Origin: Halobacillus litoralis | Lineage (GTDB): Bacteria; Bacillota; Bacilli; Bacillales; Halobacillaceae | Length of the DNA: 64,000 nt | Direction: 5' to 3' | NCBI RefSeq assembly: GCF_009856445.1 | Contig: NZ_WMFA01000013.1 | Span: 27,109 to 91,108, forward strand | Shown here: one piece after another, positions 24,873 to 33,317 of the stretch | Layout: every line of letters starts with the position of its first letter | Position numbering within the stretch: position 1 is the stretch's first letter | Program-made: the position numbers and the translations under genes | The notes under the pieces: model-generated | Database searches by the model: none | Told to the model about the DNA's origin: nothing | The model's input: the letters and a program-made list of their open reading frames with translations, nothing else

Positions 24873-26378
24873 TTACTGGTGAACAGGTTCTGTCTCTCTC
24901 TCTTTAATTAAATCCGCGGTCAGCTGACCGGACAATGTTACCATCGGTACGCCCCCACCTGGGTGGGTGGAGCCGCCGACAAAATAGAGCCCCTCATAAA
25001 TTTGACTCTTGGAAGGTATCTTAAATCCACCATTAGACTTGCGATCAGCCGCTATTCCATAAATAGATCCGCCATTCGGACCGTACAAAGCTTCGAGATC
25101 TTCAGGAGTGAAACGGTACTCAAATTCAATCGAATCACGCAACCCTTCCATGCCCATGCGTTCTAACTTATCCAACACCGTTTCACGGTAAGCATCCCAG
25201 TCGATCGGTTTACGCTTCTTGTTTTCAAGCGGTGGGACGTGCGTCAGAACAAACAAGTTGTCTTTGCCTTCAGGCGCCTGCGTTTCATCAGACCTAGCAG
25301 AAATTCCGATATAAATCGTCGGGTCATCCGCCGGCTTGCCTTCCTCAAAAATTTGTTTGAATTCTTTTTCCGGATCATCAGAGAAAAGGAAGTTATGATG
25401 CTTCAAGTTCTCGAATTTGCGATCTGTACCCAGCAACAACACAAGCCCCGATACAGTCGGGTCGAATTTTTTCTCGAGCGCTTTTGTTTCTTTCTTCACC
25501 TTGGATGTTTGCGGGGCCAGCTTCCGGTATGCCGGAATGACCTCAAGGTTCGAAATAACAACATCCGCTTCGTGAATCGTTCCTTCGGCCGTTTCTACAC
25601 CAATGACACGATCACCATCCACCACCAATTGCTGGACCGGAGTATTCAGTTCCACATCGATACGCAGCTCTTCCATCAGACGCCCCATGCCTTCCGCAAT
25701 TTTGTACATGCCGCCTTTTACATAATGTATACCAAGCCCAAGCTGAACATAAGCAAGCTGATTTAAAATAGCCGGTGTAGCATAAGGATTGGAACCTACG
25801 TACATCACGAAATAATTGAACAGCTGTTCCAAATATTTGTTATCAAAGTGCTTGTGCGTCGCTTTCGCTACTGTATTCATTGGATCCATCTGGAATAATT
25901 CACTCAATTTGTGATGCTTCTTCAAATCTTTTAAGTCTTCGATACTATATTTATAAAAACTCTTCATACATAGTTCATACATATCCTGACTGTAGGACAG
26001 GAAATCTGTCAACTTTCGGTTCGGCCGTTCGGTGACCTTGGCCATCTCCTCCAGCATATTAGGTAGATCGCTTGTGACATCAAGTTGTGTACCATCTTCA
26101 AAAAAGGTACGCCATTGCGGTTCAACCCGCTCTACAGTGATGTAGTCCTCAAGTCGACGGTGCACACTTTCAAAAAGCTGTTCAAGAACCCAGGGCATCG
26201 TCAATATCGAAGGTCCCGTATCAAACGTGAATCCTTTCCCTTCCCTGCGGTTCAGCTTCCCACCTATGTTGCTGTTTTTTTCAATGATCTTTACGTCATA
26301 TCCATCCGCTGACAATCGAATTGCTGCTGACATACCACCTAAACCTGCTCCCACTACAACCGCTGTTTTCTTTTTCAA
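24873..26378 (-). CDS. Carotenoid desaturase/oxygenase of the CrtI/CrtN family
   Basis: About 501 residues. The N-terminal FAD site is VVVGAGLGGMSAAIRLSADGYDV. FDTGPSILTMPWVLEQLF and the C-terminal GLYFVGGSTHPGGGVPMVTLSGQL are the phytoene-desaturase signatures. In Bacillaceae such proteins dehydrogenate (CrtN) or terminally oxidise (CrtP/CrtNb) C30 diapo-carotenoids; the motifs do not separate these roles. A TTG start at 26378 is favoured, because GGAGG is nine bases before it while the in-frame ATG two codons upstream is too close. It lies 18 bases downstream of an ICMT-like methyltransferase gene and is probably cotranscribed with it. Confidence 0.85.
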   Translation of the reverse strand: MKKKTAVVVGAGLGGMSAAIRLSADGYDVKIIEKNSNIGGKLNRREGKGFTFDTGPSILTMPWVLEQLFESVHRRLEDYITVERVEPQWRTFFEDGTQLDVTSDLPNMLEEMAKVTERPNRKLTDFLSYSQDMYELCMKSFYKYSIEDLKDLKKHHKLSELFQMDPMNTVAKATHKHFDNKYLEQLFNYFVMYVGSNPYATPAILNQLAYVQLGLGIHYVKGGMYKIAEGMGRLMEELRIDVELNTPVQQLVVDGDRVIGVETAEGTIHEADVVISNLEVIPAYRKLAPQTSKVKKETKALEKKFDPTVSGLVLLLGTDRKFENLKHHNFLFSDDPEKEFKQIFEEGKPADDPTIYIGISARSDETQAPEGKDNLFVLTHVPPLENKKRKPIDWDAYRETVLDKLERMGMEGLRDSIEFEYRFTPEDLEALYGPNGGSIYGIAADRKSNGGFKIPSKSQIYEGLYFVGGSTHPGGGVPMVTLSGQLTADLIKERETEPVHQ

Positions 26379-26396
26379 AACCATCCACCTCCAAAA

Positions 26397-26954
26397 TTAG
26401 TAAACAAAAGGAATCAGCCGGTACCTAGTACGGCGCCATTCCCTGTACCTGTCTCCATGCTGCTCCACGAGCATCGCTTCTTCGAGCTTAATTCTATGTA
26501 GTAATGCGATCGTCATGAAAATTCCACTGATGAGTGCAGCATACAGGTTGCCGAGTCCTGAACAAAACCCGATAATGATGAATAAAAGCCCTGTATAAAG
26601 AGGGTGTCTGAGTAAACGATATGGACCACTGCTTACAAGGCGGTCCCCTTCCTGAACTGAGACGTTTCGGGTAAATTGATCTTTCAGATGAAGAATCCCC
26701 CAATACCTCAGACCCACTCCAAAGGCATAGAACAACAACCCCATCCACCAGATACCACGATGATAGAAAATTCCAATGTTCCATTCCTGCATAAAAAGAG
26801 AAAACACGAGCGTCACGACCACGGTCGCGAGAATCAGCAGAAAAGAACGGCGTTCATAAGAACCACTTCCTCCTGACCGATCATTTCTGAAGATAAAAAA
26901 CTCTGCCAGCCAAAAGGTTGTCACTACTAAAAATAATCCGTCAAACAGGGTCAT
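26397..26954 (-). CDS. Isoprenylcysteine carboxyl methyltransferase-like membrane protein
   Basis: 185 residues with four to five membrane helices. The conserved C-terminal half holds GPYRLLRHPLYTGLLFIIIG and the HRIKLEEAMLVEQHGDRYREWRRTRYRLIPFVY block of the ICMT/PEMT (DUF1295-like) family, which methylates lipid carboxyl groups or lipids at the membrane with SAM. It precedes a carotenoid desaturase gene by 12 bases, so a lipophilic isoprenoid acid is a plausible substrate; this is an inference from context. Confidence 0.75.
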   Translation of the reverse strand: MTLFDGLFLVVTTFWLAEFFIFRNDRSGGSGSYERRSFLLILATVVVTLVFSLFMQEWNIGIFYHRGIWWMGLLFYAFGVGLRYWGILHLKDQFTRNVSVQEGDRLVSSGPYRLLRHPLYTGLLFIIIGFCSGLGNLYAALISGIFMTIALLHRIKLEEAMLVEQHGDRYREWRRTRYRLIPFVY

Positions 26955-27111
26955 GGAGCACCCATCCTCTCTGGATACTATCTTCCATTCTTCCCTTTAC
27001 GGCCTGCATATAAACCGCGGCTCCCTACTCATTTTCATCCATTCCACCCCTCGCATATTCGTTCCATTTCCATTACAATAGCAACAATAATAAAGAAAGG
27101 GGTTATAGACG

Positions 27112-27270
27112 TTGGACCTTTTTTATAGTGTTTTTATCATCTGCGCTGTCATCGCCACTTTCTTCGTGATTTTTAAAAAATTGACGAAGTCCACATATTG
27201 GACCATGGCGATTGTAGGCGCCCTATACATATCCATTCTATTATTCAGTTTTTTCTATGATTTACCTTAA
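27112..27270 (+). CDS. Small two-helix membrane protein, hypothetical
   Basis: 52 residues from a TTG start behind GAAAGGGG. It has two hydrophobic segments (VFIICAVIATFFVIF and AIVGALYISILLFSFF) joined by a basic turn (KKLTKSTYW). Not recognised. It ends convergently with the next gene, overlapping it by four bases. It could be missed by gene callers because of its size and start codon. Confidence 0.5.
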   Translation: MDLFYSVFIICAVIATFFVIFKKLTKSTYWTMAIVGALYISILLFSFFYDLP

Positions 27271-27488
27271 AAATCCTTGTTTTGTTTATTGATCGCTTCC
27301 CGGATATGATAGAGTTCCGCATACATAGCCGTCGCATAAACACTGATGATACTCAAGAACATAGAAAGGACGAATACGGAACCATCAAGACCGAATCCCA
27401 GGACAGACGAAAAGCCGATGATGGCACCAATAATGACACCGATCCCTGTAAGAAAGATTATTTTTTGTAAAGTCACTGAATAAAACAT
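27267..27488 (-). CDS. Small two-helix membrane protein, hypothetical
   Basis: 73 residues with two hydrophobic stretches (IIFLTGIGVIIGAIIGF and GSVFVLSMFLSIISVYATAMYA) and a charged tail (ELYHIREAINKQNKDF). GAAGAGGTG precedes the ATG at good spacing. Family not recognised. It has no obvious partner apart from the convergent small gene it overlaps by four bases. Confidence 0.65.
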   Translation of the reverse strand: MFYSVTLQKIIFLTGIGVIIGAIIGFSSVLGFGLDGSVFVLSMFLSIISVYATAMYAELYHIREAINKQNKDF

Positions 27489-27637
27489 CGTATCACCTCT
27501 TCCAAATTATCTATCTGTTACTATACCCATCAGAGGCCTCGGATACACGTCACCCCTCTCCTATTCTTCGTTACTAATATTCTGCTTTCCCGGCCAAAAC
27601 CCTTTGTTTCCTACTAACAATTCGTGCTCCTTATAAA

Positions 27638-27673
27638 AAAAGTCCGGCTGCTTGAAGATGACAGCCGGACTCA
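27638..27673 (-). terminator. Minus-strand terminator without an obvious gene
   Basis: AGTCCGGCTG/CAGCCGGACT stem with an 11-base loop, followed on the minus strand by ACTTTTTTTATA. No credible minus-strand gene lies between it and the terminator at 28302; only repeat sequence does. The stem is identical to that at 12012. Confidence 0.75.
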
Positions 27674-27710
27674 TATAAATAATTATTCCCCTTACACAAA
27701 CGCCCCCTTT

Positions 27711-27904
27711 TCTTGAAGACTTGGTTTCGAGATGTTTGTGCGGTGGGTTGGGGCTGCGGGGGATGACTCGCTTTCCGCGGGAGCGCGGTGAGCCTCCTCG
27801 GACTGCGTCCTGTGGGGTCTCACCAAGCACTTTTTTCCCGCAGGAGTCTCGCCATTCCCCTCCGCCCCTTTGCCATACAAGTATCTCGAAACCACTTCCA
27901 GGAA
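27711..27904 (+). repeat. Intergenic repeat, locus 2, type-1 copy
   Basis: About 194 bases bounded by GGTTTCGAGA and TCTCGAAACC. The interior runs GGGGCTGCGGGGGATGACTC, GCTTTCCGCGGGAGCGC, GAGCCTCCTCGGACTGCG, GGGTCTCACCAAGCAC and CCCGCAGGAGTCTCGCCA. It is closely similar to 41109-41300 in the same orientation and to 1829-2022 in the opposite one. ORFs drawn across it on both strands are products of the repeat. Confidence 0.85.
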
Positions 27905-28030
27905 AGGGAATCCTAAGGAAAGTGAAGCAACATGGATTCTCCAACCGCATTATGAATGTATAAATCCTGTTATAGAACGCTTTATTACTATAGATTCAGG
28001 ATTTGTGAAAGTGACTCATACCAGGCAAAG

Positions 28031-28236
28031 GTGGTCGTTTCTCACCTTTATTGTATGGGGTGGTTGGGAAGCTGCGAGACTCCCGTGGGAGAAGGAGATA
28101 GGCGAGATCCCGCAGGACGCAGTCCGAGGAAGCTCGGCGCTCCCCCACAGGAAAGCGAGTAGCTTCCCAGCCACCCCTGACGCTCAACCCGGGCAACGAA
28201 CCCTGGAAAGTCTCGAAACTAAGTCTTCAACAATCC
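28031..28236 (-). repeat. Intergenic repeat, locus 2, type-2 copy (inverted)
   Basis: Read on the minus strand, GGAAGCTACTCGCTTTCC, CCGAGCTTCCTCGGACTGCG, GCGGGATCTCGCC and CACGGGAGTCTCGCAGC follow the same order as the type-1 copy, so this is a diverged relative in inverted orientation. It is nearly the same as 41431-41637. A 126-base unique spacer separates it from the type-1 copy. TCTCGAAAC marks one end; the other end has decayed. Confidence 0.82.
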
Positions 28237-28301
28237 TGCCATTTAGTTTAATAACTTATATAAGGAAATGGATGATTGGGAGACTTCATTTTAAATAAAA
28301 T

Positions 28302-28331
28302 AAAAAAAGTGCAACCAAAAAGGTTGCACTC
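28302..28331 (-). terminator. Terminator of gltT
   Basis: AGTGCAACC/GGTTGCACT perfect stem with a five-base loop. On the minus strand it is followed by TTTTTTTATTTTA. It lies 15 bases after the symporter stop codon. Confidence 0.9.
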
Positions 28332-28345
28332 TTGTTTATTATGCT

Positions 28346-29584
28346 TTATGCTTCCATACGTTTGGCATCTTCATCGATGCCATATTTTCGTTCAGATTCA
28401 GCGACTACGACGGCACATGCAGCATCACCAGTGATGTTCAAGGATGTACGTAACATATCAAGCAGGCGGTCGATACCGATGATCAGCGCAATCCCTTCGA
28501 CTGGCAGAGATACTTGGTTAAGAACCATCGCAAGCATGATCAGCCCTACACCAGGAACCCCTGCGGTACCAATACTCGCAAGAACCGCTGTCAGGACAAC
28601 CATGACCAATTGCGCAAAGGAAAGATCAGAACCGTAGACTTGAGCGATGAAAATGGTCGCTACACCCTGCATAATGGCTGTACCATCCATGTTGATGGTT
28701 GCACCCAGAGGCTGCACGAAACTACTGACAGGCTTCGGCACATTCAGATTTTCCTGAGCTGTCTTCATGGATATCGGTAGTGTTGAACTACTGCTTGATG
28801 TACTGAAACCAACGGTCATCGCAGGGAAGAAACCCTTAGCGAACTTGATTGGATTCATCTTACCAAGGAAAGCGACAGCGGAACCGTACGTGACGATGGC
28901 GTGAATGACCAATCCTAAGATGACGACGAACATGTACATAGCCATCCCTTTCATACCGTCAATCCCCATTGTTCCAATTGCAGAAGCAAGGAGACCAAAG
29001 GCACCATAAGGAGCAAAGCGCATGATTAGGTTTACAAGGAACATCATGATTTCATTTCCCTGTTCGACAAGCTTGTAAATCCCTTCGGTTTTCTTACCAA
29101 GCATCGCTAGCGCGAAACCGATGAAGATAGCGAAGGCAATAATTTGAAGCATGTTTCCTTCTGTCATGGCCTGAATCGGGTTCGTCGGGATAATGTTTGT
29201 AAATGTTTCAACGACACCAGGTGCTTCCTGCGCTTCATACTCTGCGCCAGCTGGGTTGATATCCACACTTCCCGGTTGGAAAAGATAAGCAAGGGAAATC
29301 GCGATACTGATCGCAATCGTCGTTGTAACAAGGAAGAACGCAATGGTCTTCCCACCGATTCTACCTAATTTCTTAGGATCGCCAAGAGAAGCGGTACCCA
29401 GTGTAATAGAGAAGAATACGATCGGTACAACGAGCATTTTAATAAGATTTAAGAATACCGTACCTAAAGGACCAAAAACATAAGCATCTAACGTACTGAA
29501 CAGATCCGGTGCAGCTAAATGAAGACCCAGGCCTACAATAGCACCAAGAATCAAACCTATAAAAATCTTGGTTGTTAGTTTCAT
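28346..29584 (-). CDS. gltT: Sodium/proton:glutamate or dicarboxylate symporter (DAACS family)
   Basis: 412-residue symporter. The re-entrant loop FSTSSSSSTLP, the TM7 motif NMDGTAIMQG and the TM8 block IGIDRLLDMLRTSLNITGDA are all present, as in GltP/GltT/DctA. The conserved arginine in LLDMLRTS-NITGDA is compatible with an acidic substrate such as glutamate or aspartate. It is monocistronic, with AGGAGGT before the ATG, a cre site in the leader and a strong terminator. Confidence 0.9.
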   Translation of the reverse strand: MKLTTKIFIGLILGAIVGLGLHLAAPDLFSTLDAYVFGPLGTVFLNLIKMLVVPIVFFSITLGTASLGDPKKLGRIGGKTIAFFLVTTTIAISIAISLAYLFQPGSVDINPAGAEYEAQEAPGVVETFTNIIPTNPIQAMTEGNMLQIIAFAIFIGFALAMLGKKTEGIYKLVEQGNEIMMFLVNLIMRFAPYGAFGLLASAIGTMGIDGMKGMAMYMFVVILGLVIHAIVTYGSAVAFLGKMNPIKFAKGFFPAMTVGFSTSSSSSTLPISMKTAQENLNVPKPVSSFVQPLGATINMDGTAIMQGVATIFIAQVYGSDLSFAQLVMVVLTAVLASIGTAGVPGVGLIMLAMVLNQVSLPVEGIALIIGIDRLLDMLRTSLNITGDAACAVVVAESERKYGIDEDAKRMEA

Positions 29585-29605
29585 GAAGTTACCTCCTACA
29601 ACATT

Positions 29606-29620
29606 ATGAAAACGCTTACT
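29606..29620. promoter_or_regulatory. CcpA cre site before gltT
   Basis: ATGAAAACGCTTACT fits the cre consensus WTGNAANCGNWNNCW at every position. It lies about 10 bases upstream of the gltT ribosome binding site and about 180 bases downstream of the likely promoter, so repression would be by roadblock. Confidence 0.7.
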
Positions 29621-29810
29621 TATTATTTTGTTTAAAAAGTGAAAAATTTCAAAGGCGACATGGGCCTAACCACATCAGAAAACATTAAAAAAAGACTTAC
29701 TAATAGTATGGGTTTTGTTACATTAGAGCCTTGAAGAATGTGTTTCAGGCTCGGCATAGATGGTTGCAACCAACGCGGGTGTAAATGTGCTTTATAAATT
29801 ATAACATAGA
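29621..29810 (-). promoter_or_regulatory. gltT promoter and long leader
   Basis: This non-coding stretch holds a TATAAT on the minus strand (29803-29798) with a weak -35, giving a leader of roughly 200 bases. The leader contains a GCCT...AGGC stem (29727-29749) but no T-box sequence or known riboswitch that I can recognise. The remainder, to 30000, shows nothing else. Confidence 0.4.
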
Positions 29811-30000
29811 ATGATTGAAAATTGAATAGAATTTGCTGGTAGTTTCTTATACAACTATCTACCAAATGATGCTGCATAACTTTAAATGGTCAATGAAACC
29901 GCGGGATCCTTCGTTCTTTCTAGATTATGAGAATGTTTAGAATTTATAACATATTCATGAATCCCCCTCTTTCCGTGCATATAATTTTATCCGTCTGCAT

Positions 30001-30032
30001 AAAAAAACGGCCGTCTGTGTGACAGCCGTTCT
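30001..30032 (-). terminator. Terminator of the S-box operon
   Basis: AACGGC/GCCGTT stem with loop, followed on the minus strand by TTTTTTTATGC. It lies directly after the acyl-CoA synthetase stop codon and ends the five-gene minus-strand run. Confidence 0.8.
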
Positions 30033-30035
30033 TTA

Positions 30036-31721
30036 TCAAGAATTCACTTTATCACGCTTCTTTAATTCCCTCCGCAAAACTTTTCCGCTGATCTGAGTTT
30101 TTGGAAGCTCATCGATAAATTCAATTTCTCTTGGAGCGCAATGTCCCGCGAGCTCCGTTTTCACAAAACGCCTGAGATCTTCCATTAACCCATCACGGTC
30201 CTTGTAACCATCACGAACAACAATGAACGCTTTCACAATTTCCCCCCGGAGTGGATCAGGCTTCCCGATCACACCCGACTCCCGTACAGCCGGGTGTTCC
30301 AGCAATTTACTCTCCACTTCAAAAGGACCAATACGCTCTCCAGAAGAATTGATCATATCGTCACTTCTTCCCTGAAAGAAAACGTAGCCTTCCTCGTCCA
30401 CGTAAGCTAGATCGCCGGCCAAATACCAGTCTTCACCAAATGGAAAGTAGGAAGCGAATTTGTCCGGGTTCTTCCACACTTCTTTCATGATGGATGGCCA
30501 GGTAGAACGAATAGCCAGATGTCCCGTCTCCTGCGGGGGAAGGGGCTGTCCTTCTTCATCAAGGATCTCAACCTCTATACCAGGGATCGGTTTCCCCATG
30601 GACCCGGGTTTGATCGGTCGTGTAGGAAGGTTGGCAATCAACTGAGCTCCTGTCTCTGTCATCCACCACGTATCATGAATTCTCAACCCCCACGTTTGAT
30701 AGGCCCAGTGAATGACTTCCGGGTTGAGTGGTTCTCCGACACTTAGAATGTGACGTAAAGAAGAGAGATCATAGTGGGCATGTATGCCTTCCGACTGTCC
30801 TTTCAGCATTCGGAAGGCAGTGGGAGCACTGTACCATACAGAAACTTTCGCTTTCTCCAAAACTTCATACCATGCCTTTGCTGAAAAACGTCCGCCATGG
30901 ATGACGGTAGTTACCCCATTCAACAAAGGAGCAAAGACTCCATAGACCGTACCCGTCACCCATCCAGGGTGTGCCGTACACCAGTACACATCCTCTTCTT
31001 TCAGGTCCAAAACCCAACGCCCCGTCTGAAACTGTTGAATCATATTTCGATGAGCATGGATGATTCCTTTTGGTTTGCCGGTCGATCCACTTGTGTAATG
31101 AATGTTGAGTCCGTCCTCCAGGTCCACCCACACCGTATCCAGTTCGGTGCTGGCTTTCTCCGCTTCGCTTGTAATAGAGGGAATTGCTCCATCTGTTTTA
31201 TCTATAGTAAATACCGTTGACAGACTCGGCATCTCTTCCCTGTTTACACGATCCAGGAAGGAATCCTCTGTAATTAAATATTTCCCTTCACAATCATTGA
31301 TACGGTCCTTAACTGCCTCTTCCATAAAAGCTTCAAATAATGGACCGACCACCGCACCGATCTTGATGGCTGCAAACATAGCGATATGACAATATGGATG
31401 CTTCGGTAAAAAGACGAAAACGAAATCCCCTTTTTTCACACCATAACGAAGGAGGACATTGGCCCACCGATTCACTTCCCTTTTGAGCTCAGAGAAGGTG
31501 TAGGTGAATTCCTCTTCTTCTGAAAGGTAATGTAACGCGATCCGTTCCCCGTTCCCTTCATCCACGTGTCTATCAATACATTCATAAGCCATATTTACTT
31601 TACCTGTGGTATTCCATGTGAAACGTGCGTTTACAGTGTTCCAGTCAAAAGGCTCACCTTCAACCCACTCTGTCTCAATGTTATAACCTGCTGATTGTGG
31701 TGGAATGATCGCTGCTTCCAT
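30036..31721 (-). CDS. Acetyl-CoA synthetase-like acid:CoA ligase
   Basis: 561-residue adenylate-forming enzyme making an acyl-CoA from an acid, ATP and CoA. The P-loop is YTSGSTGKPKG, A5 is DTWWMTETGA, A7/A8 are YLAGDLAYVDEEGYVFFQGRSDDMI, and the C-terminal lysine lies in PKTQISGKVLRRELKK. The overall form is close to AcsA. It begins 15 bases after ssuB in the same transcript as a SAM-riboswitch-controlled sulfhydrylase, so an S-containing or short acid is a possible substrate. Acetate remains the default reading. AAGGAGG precedes the ATG. Confidence 0.85.
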   Translation of the reverse strand: MEAAIIPPQSAGYNIETEWVEGEPFDWNTVNARFTWNTTGKVNMAYECIDRHVDEGNGERIALHYLSEEEEFTYTFSELKREVNRWANVLLRYGVKKGDFVFVFLPKHPYCHIAMFAAIKIGAVVGPLFEAFMEEAVKDRINDCEGKYLITEDSFLDRVNREEMPSLSTVFTIDKTDGAIPSITSEAEKASTELDTVWVDLEDGLNIHYTSGSTGKPKGIIHAHRNMIQQFQTGRWVLDLKEEDVYWCTAHPGWVTGTVYGVFAPLLNGVTTVIHGGRFSAKAWYEVLEKAKVSVWYSAPTAFRMLKGQSEGIHAHYDLSSLRHILSVGEPLNPEVIHWAYQTWGLRIHDTWWMTETGAQLIANLPTRPIKPGSMGKPIPGIEVEILDEEGQPLPPQETGHLAIRSTWPSIMKEVWKNPDKFASYFPFGEDWYLAGDLAYVDEEGYVFFQGRSDDMINSSGERIGPFEVESKLLEHPAVRESGVIGKPDPLRGEIVKAFIVVRDGYKDRDGLMEDLRRFVKTELAGHCAPREIEFIDELPKTQISGKVLRRELKKRDKVNS

Positions 31722-31736
31722 GATCCTTGATCCTCC

Positions 31737-32450
31737 TTATGATTTTGTGAAATCCAATTCTTTCAATACTTCTTCTTTCAACTCCCCAAGATGCGCATCT
31801 CCTCTTTTACGAGGTTTCGGCCGGTTGATGAATATTTCAGACTCGATCTGCCCCGGCTGCCCACGCATGATTACAATTCGGTCACATAAGTAGAGGGCCT
31901 CATCTATGTCGTGAGTGACGAGCAGGGTGGTCGTTTGGCGCTTTTCCCATATTGACAAAAGTAAGTCTTGCAGCTGCATTTTTGTAAAGGCATCAAGGGC
32001 ACTGAACGGCTCGTCGAGAAGCAGGATATCCGGTTGACTGAGCAAAGATCTGGCAATCGCCGTGCGTTGAGCCATACCACCTGAAAGGTCTTTAGGGAAA
32101 TGTTTCTCAAACCCTTGCAGCCCTACGGTTTCAATCAATTCCAAGGCCTGTGATCTTTTTTCCTTCTTAGAAAAACCGAACGTCACATTATCTAACACGG
32201 TTAACCAAGGCATAAGCCTTGGTTCCTGGAACATCATCCCGAAAGCTTCTTCCGGACGTTCCGCTTCTGTACGAATGCTCCCTTCATATTGTGGATCCAG
32301 TCCCGAGAGGACACGCAGCAGGGTACTTTTGCCACAACCGCTCGTTCCGAGGACACCCACAACCTCTCCTCTCTGTAACTGCAGATGAATATTTTTGAAT
32401 CCCGCTTTTCCGTTTTGGAATACACGCGATACATGATCAACGGCTAACAT
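31737..32450 (-). CDS. ssuB: ABC transporter ATPase, SsuB/TauB type
   Basis: 237-residue ATPase. Walker A is GTSGCGKST, the Q-loop MMFQEPRLMPW, the signature LSGGMAQRTAIARSL, and Walker B ILLLDEPFSALD with the switch histidine in VTHDIDEAL. The MPWLTVLDNV form is typical of nitrate/sulfonate/taurine importers. The ATG at 32450 is used because AGGAGG is correctly spaced for it; an upstream in-frame GTG is too close. It powers the adjacent permease, 12 bases away. Confidence 0.88.
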   Translation of the reverse strand: MLAVDHVSRVFQNGKAGFKNIHLQLQRGEVVGVLGTSGCGKSTLLRVLSGLDPQYEGSIRTEAERPEEAFGMMFQEPRLMPWLTVLDNVTFGFSKKEKRSQALELIETVGLQGFEKHFPKDLSGGMAQRTAIARSLLSQPDILLLDEPFSALDAFTKMQLQDLLLSIWEKRQTTTLLVTHDIDEALYLCDRIVIMRGQPGQIESEIFINRPKPRKRGDAHLGELKEEVLKELDFTKS

Positions 32451-32462
32451 AGACACCCTCCT

Positions 32463-33299
32463 TTATGACGCATTCTCCAAGTTGTCCTGCCATTTCAGGG
32501 TCTTCGACTGAATTCTCTTCAATATTTCATCGGTGATTTTTCCGAAGATGGCAAACAGAATGATGCTCCCAATTACGAGAGAGGGGGCGGATGTGTTCTG
32601 TCCGTACACCATTAAATAACCAAGACCCTGGCTTGCGCCAAGCAGTTCAGCCGCGACCACGAACATCCACCCGAGACTCAGCCCGCTTCTTAAACCGATA
32701 ATAAAAGAAGGCAGGGCAGCTGGCAGAATGATTTTTTTGATTTGCTGAAAACTCGTGAAATTATAAATCCTACCTACTTCAATCAACTTACGATCAATCC
32801 CCTGGATACCAGCAGTCAGATTCAAATACACGGGAAAGAAAACACCTACAGCCACGAGGGTGATTTTGGAAGCTTCTCCAATGCCGATCCACAAAACGAA
32901 TAACGGAACCCAGGCCAGGGACGGGATGGCCCTGAGTGCCTGCAACATCGGATCAAGCAACTGATGTATCACTTTCACATAACCCGTCGCTGCTCCGAGA
33001 AGCACTGCTGCCAAAGCCCCTGCGATGAATCCAGAAAAAACACGATAAAGAGTGATGATGATATGCCCTAAAAGCTCTCCTCCCTGAGCCATGGCCGCCA
33101 TTTCCTCGACCACGGTCGTTGGAGAGGGGAGCAAATGCGGGGCCACCCATCCTGCCCTTGAAGCATATTCCCACAAAAGAATAAGGGAAACGGGAAGGAT
33201 CAGGCCCAGCCATGAACCGTAGATGTTTCTTTTCATTAGAAAACGCGTATTCTTCACCCTGGAAACCGGACGGACGGTCGTTTCTGTTCGACTGGACAT
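32463..33299 (-). CDS. ssuC: ABC transporter permease, SsuC/TauC type
   Basis: 278 residues with six membrane helices. The EAA loop is GRIYNFTSFQQIKKIILPAALPSFIIGLRSGLSLGWMFVVAAEL, diagnostic of sulfonate/nitrate/taurine permeases, and LRAIPSLAWVPLFVLWIGIGEASK precedes it. The long cytosolic N-terminus is basic. It belongs to an importer with the genes on either side. The substrate is probably a sulfur compound, given the S-box at the head of the operon. Confidence 0.88.
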   Translation of the reverse strand: MSSRTETTVRPVSRVKNTRFLMKRNIYGSWLGLILPVSLILLWEYASRAGWVAPHLLPSPTTVVEEMAAMAQGGELLGHIIITLYRVFSGFIAGALAAVLLGAATGYVKVIHQLLDPMLQALRAIPSLAWVPLFVLWIGIGEASKITLVAVGVFFPVYLNLTAGIQGIDRKLIEVGRIYNFTSFQQIKKIILPAALPSFIIGLRSGLSLGWMFVVAAELLGASQGLGYLMVYGQNTSAPSLVIGSIILFAIFGKITDEILKRIQSKTLKWQDNLENAS

Positions 33300-33317
33300 A
33301 AAACGCGCTCCCTCCTT

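Noticed and set aside
27561..28298. Several ORFs of 60-140 codons on both strands
   Set aside because: They lie wholly within the GC-rich repeats, overlap one another on opposite strands, lack ribosome binding sites and translate to low-complexity Pro/Arg/Ser-rich sequence; similar ORFs recur at 41027-41634 for the same reason.
29621..29810. T-box or amino-acid riboswitch in the gltT leader
   Set aside because: No T-box sequence (AGGGTGGNACCGCG-like) or known aptamer core could be found; only simple stems are present.
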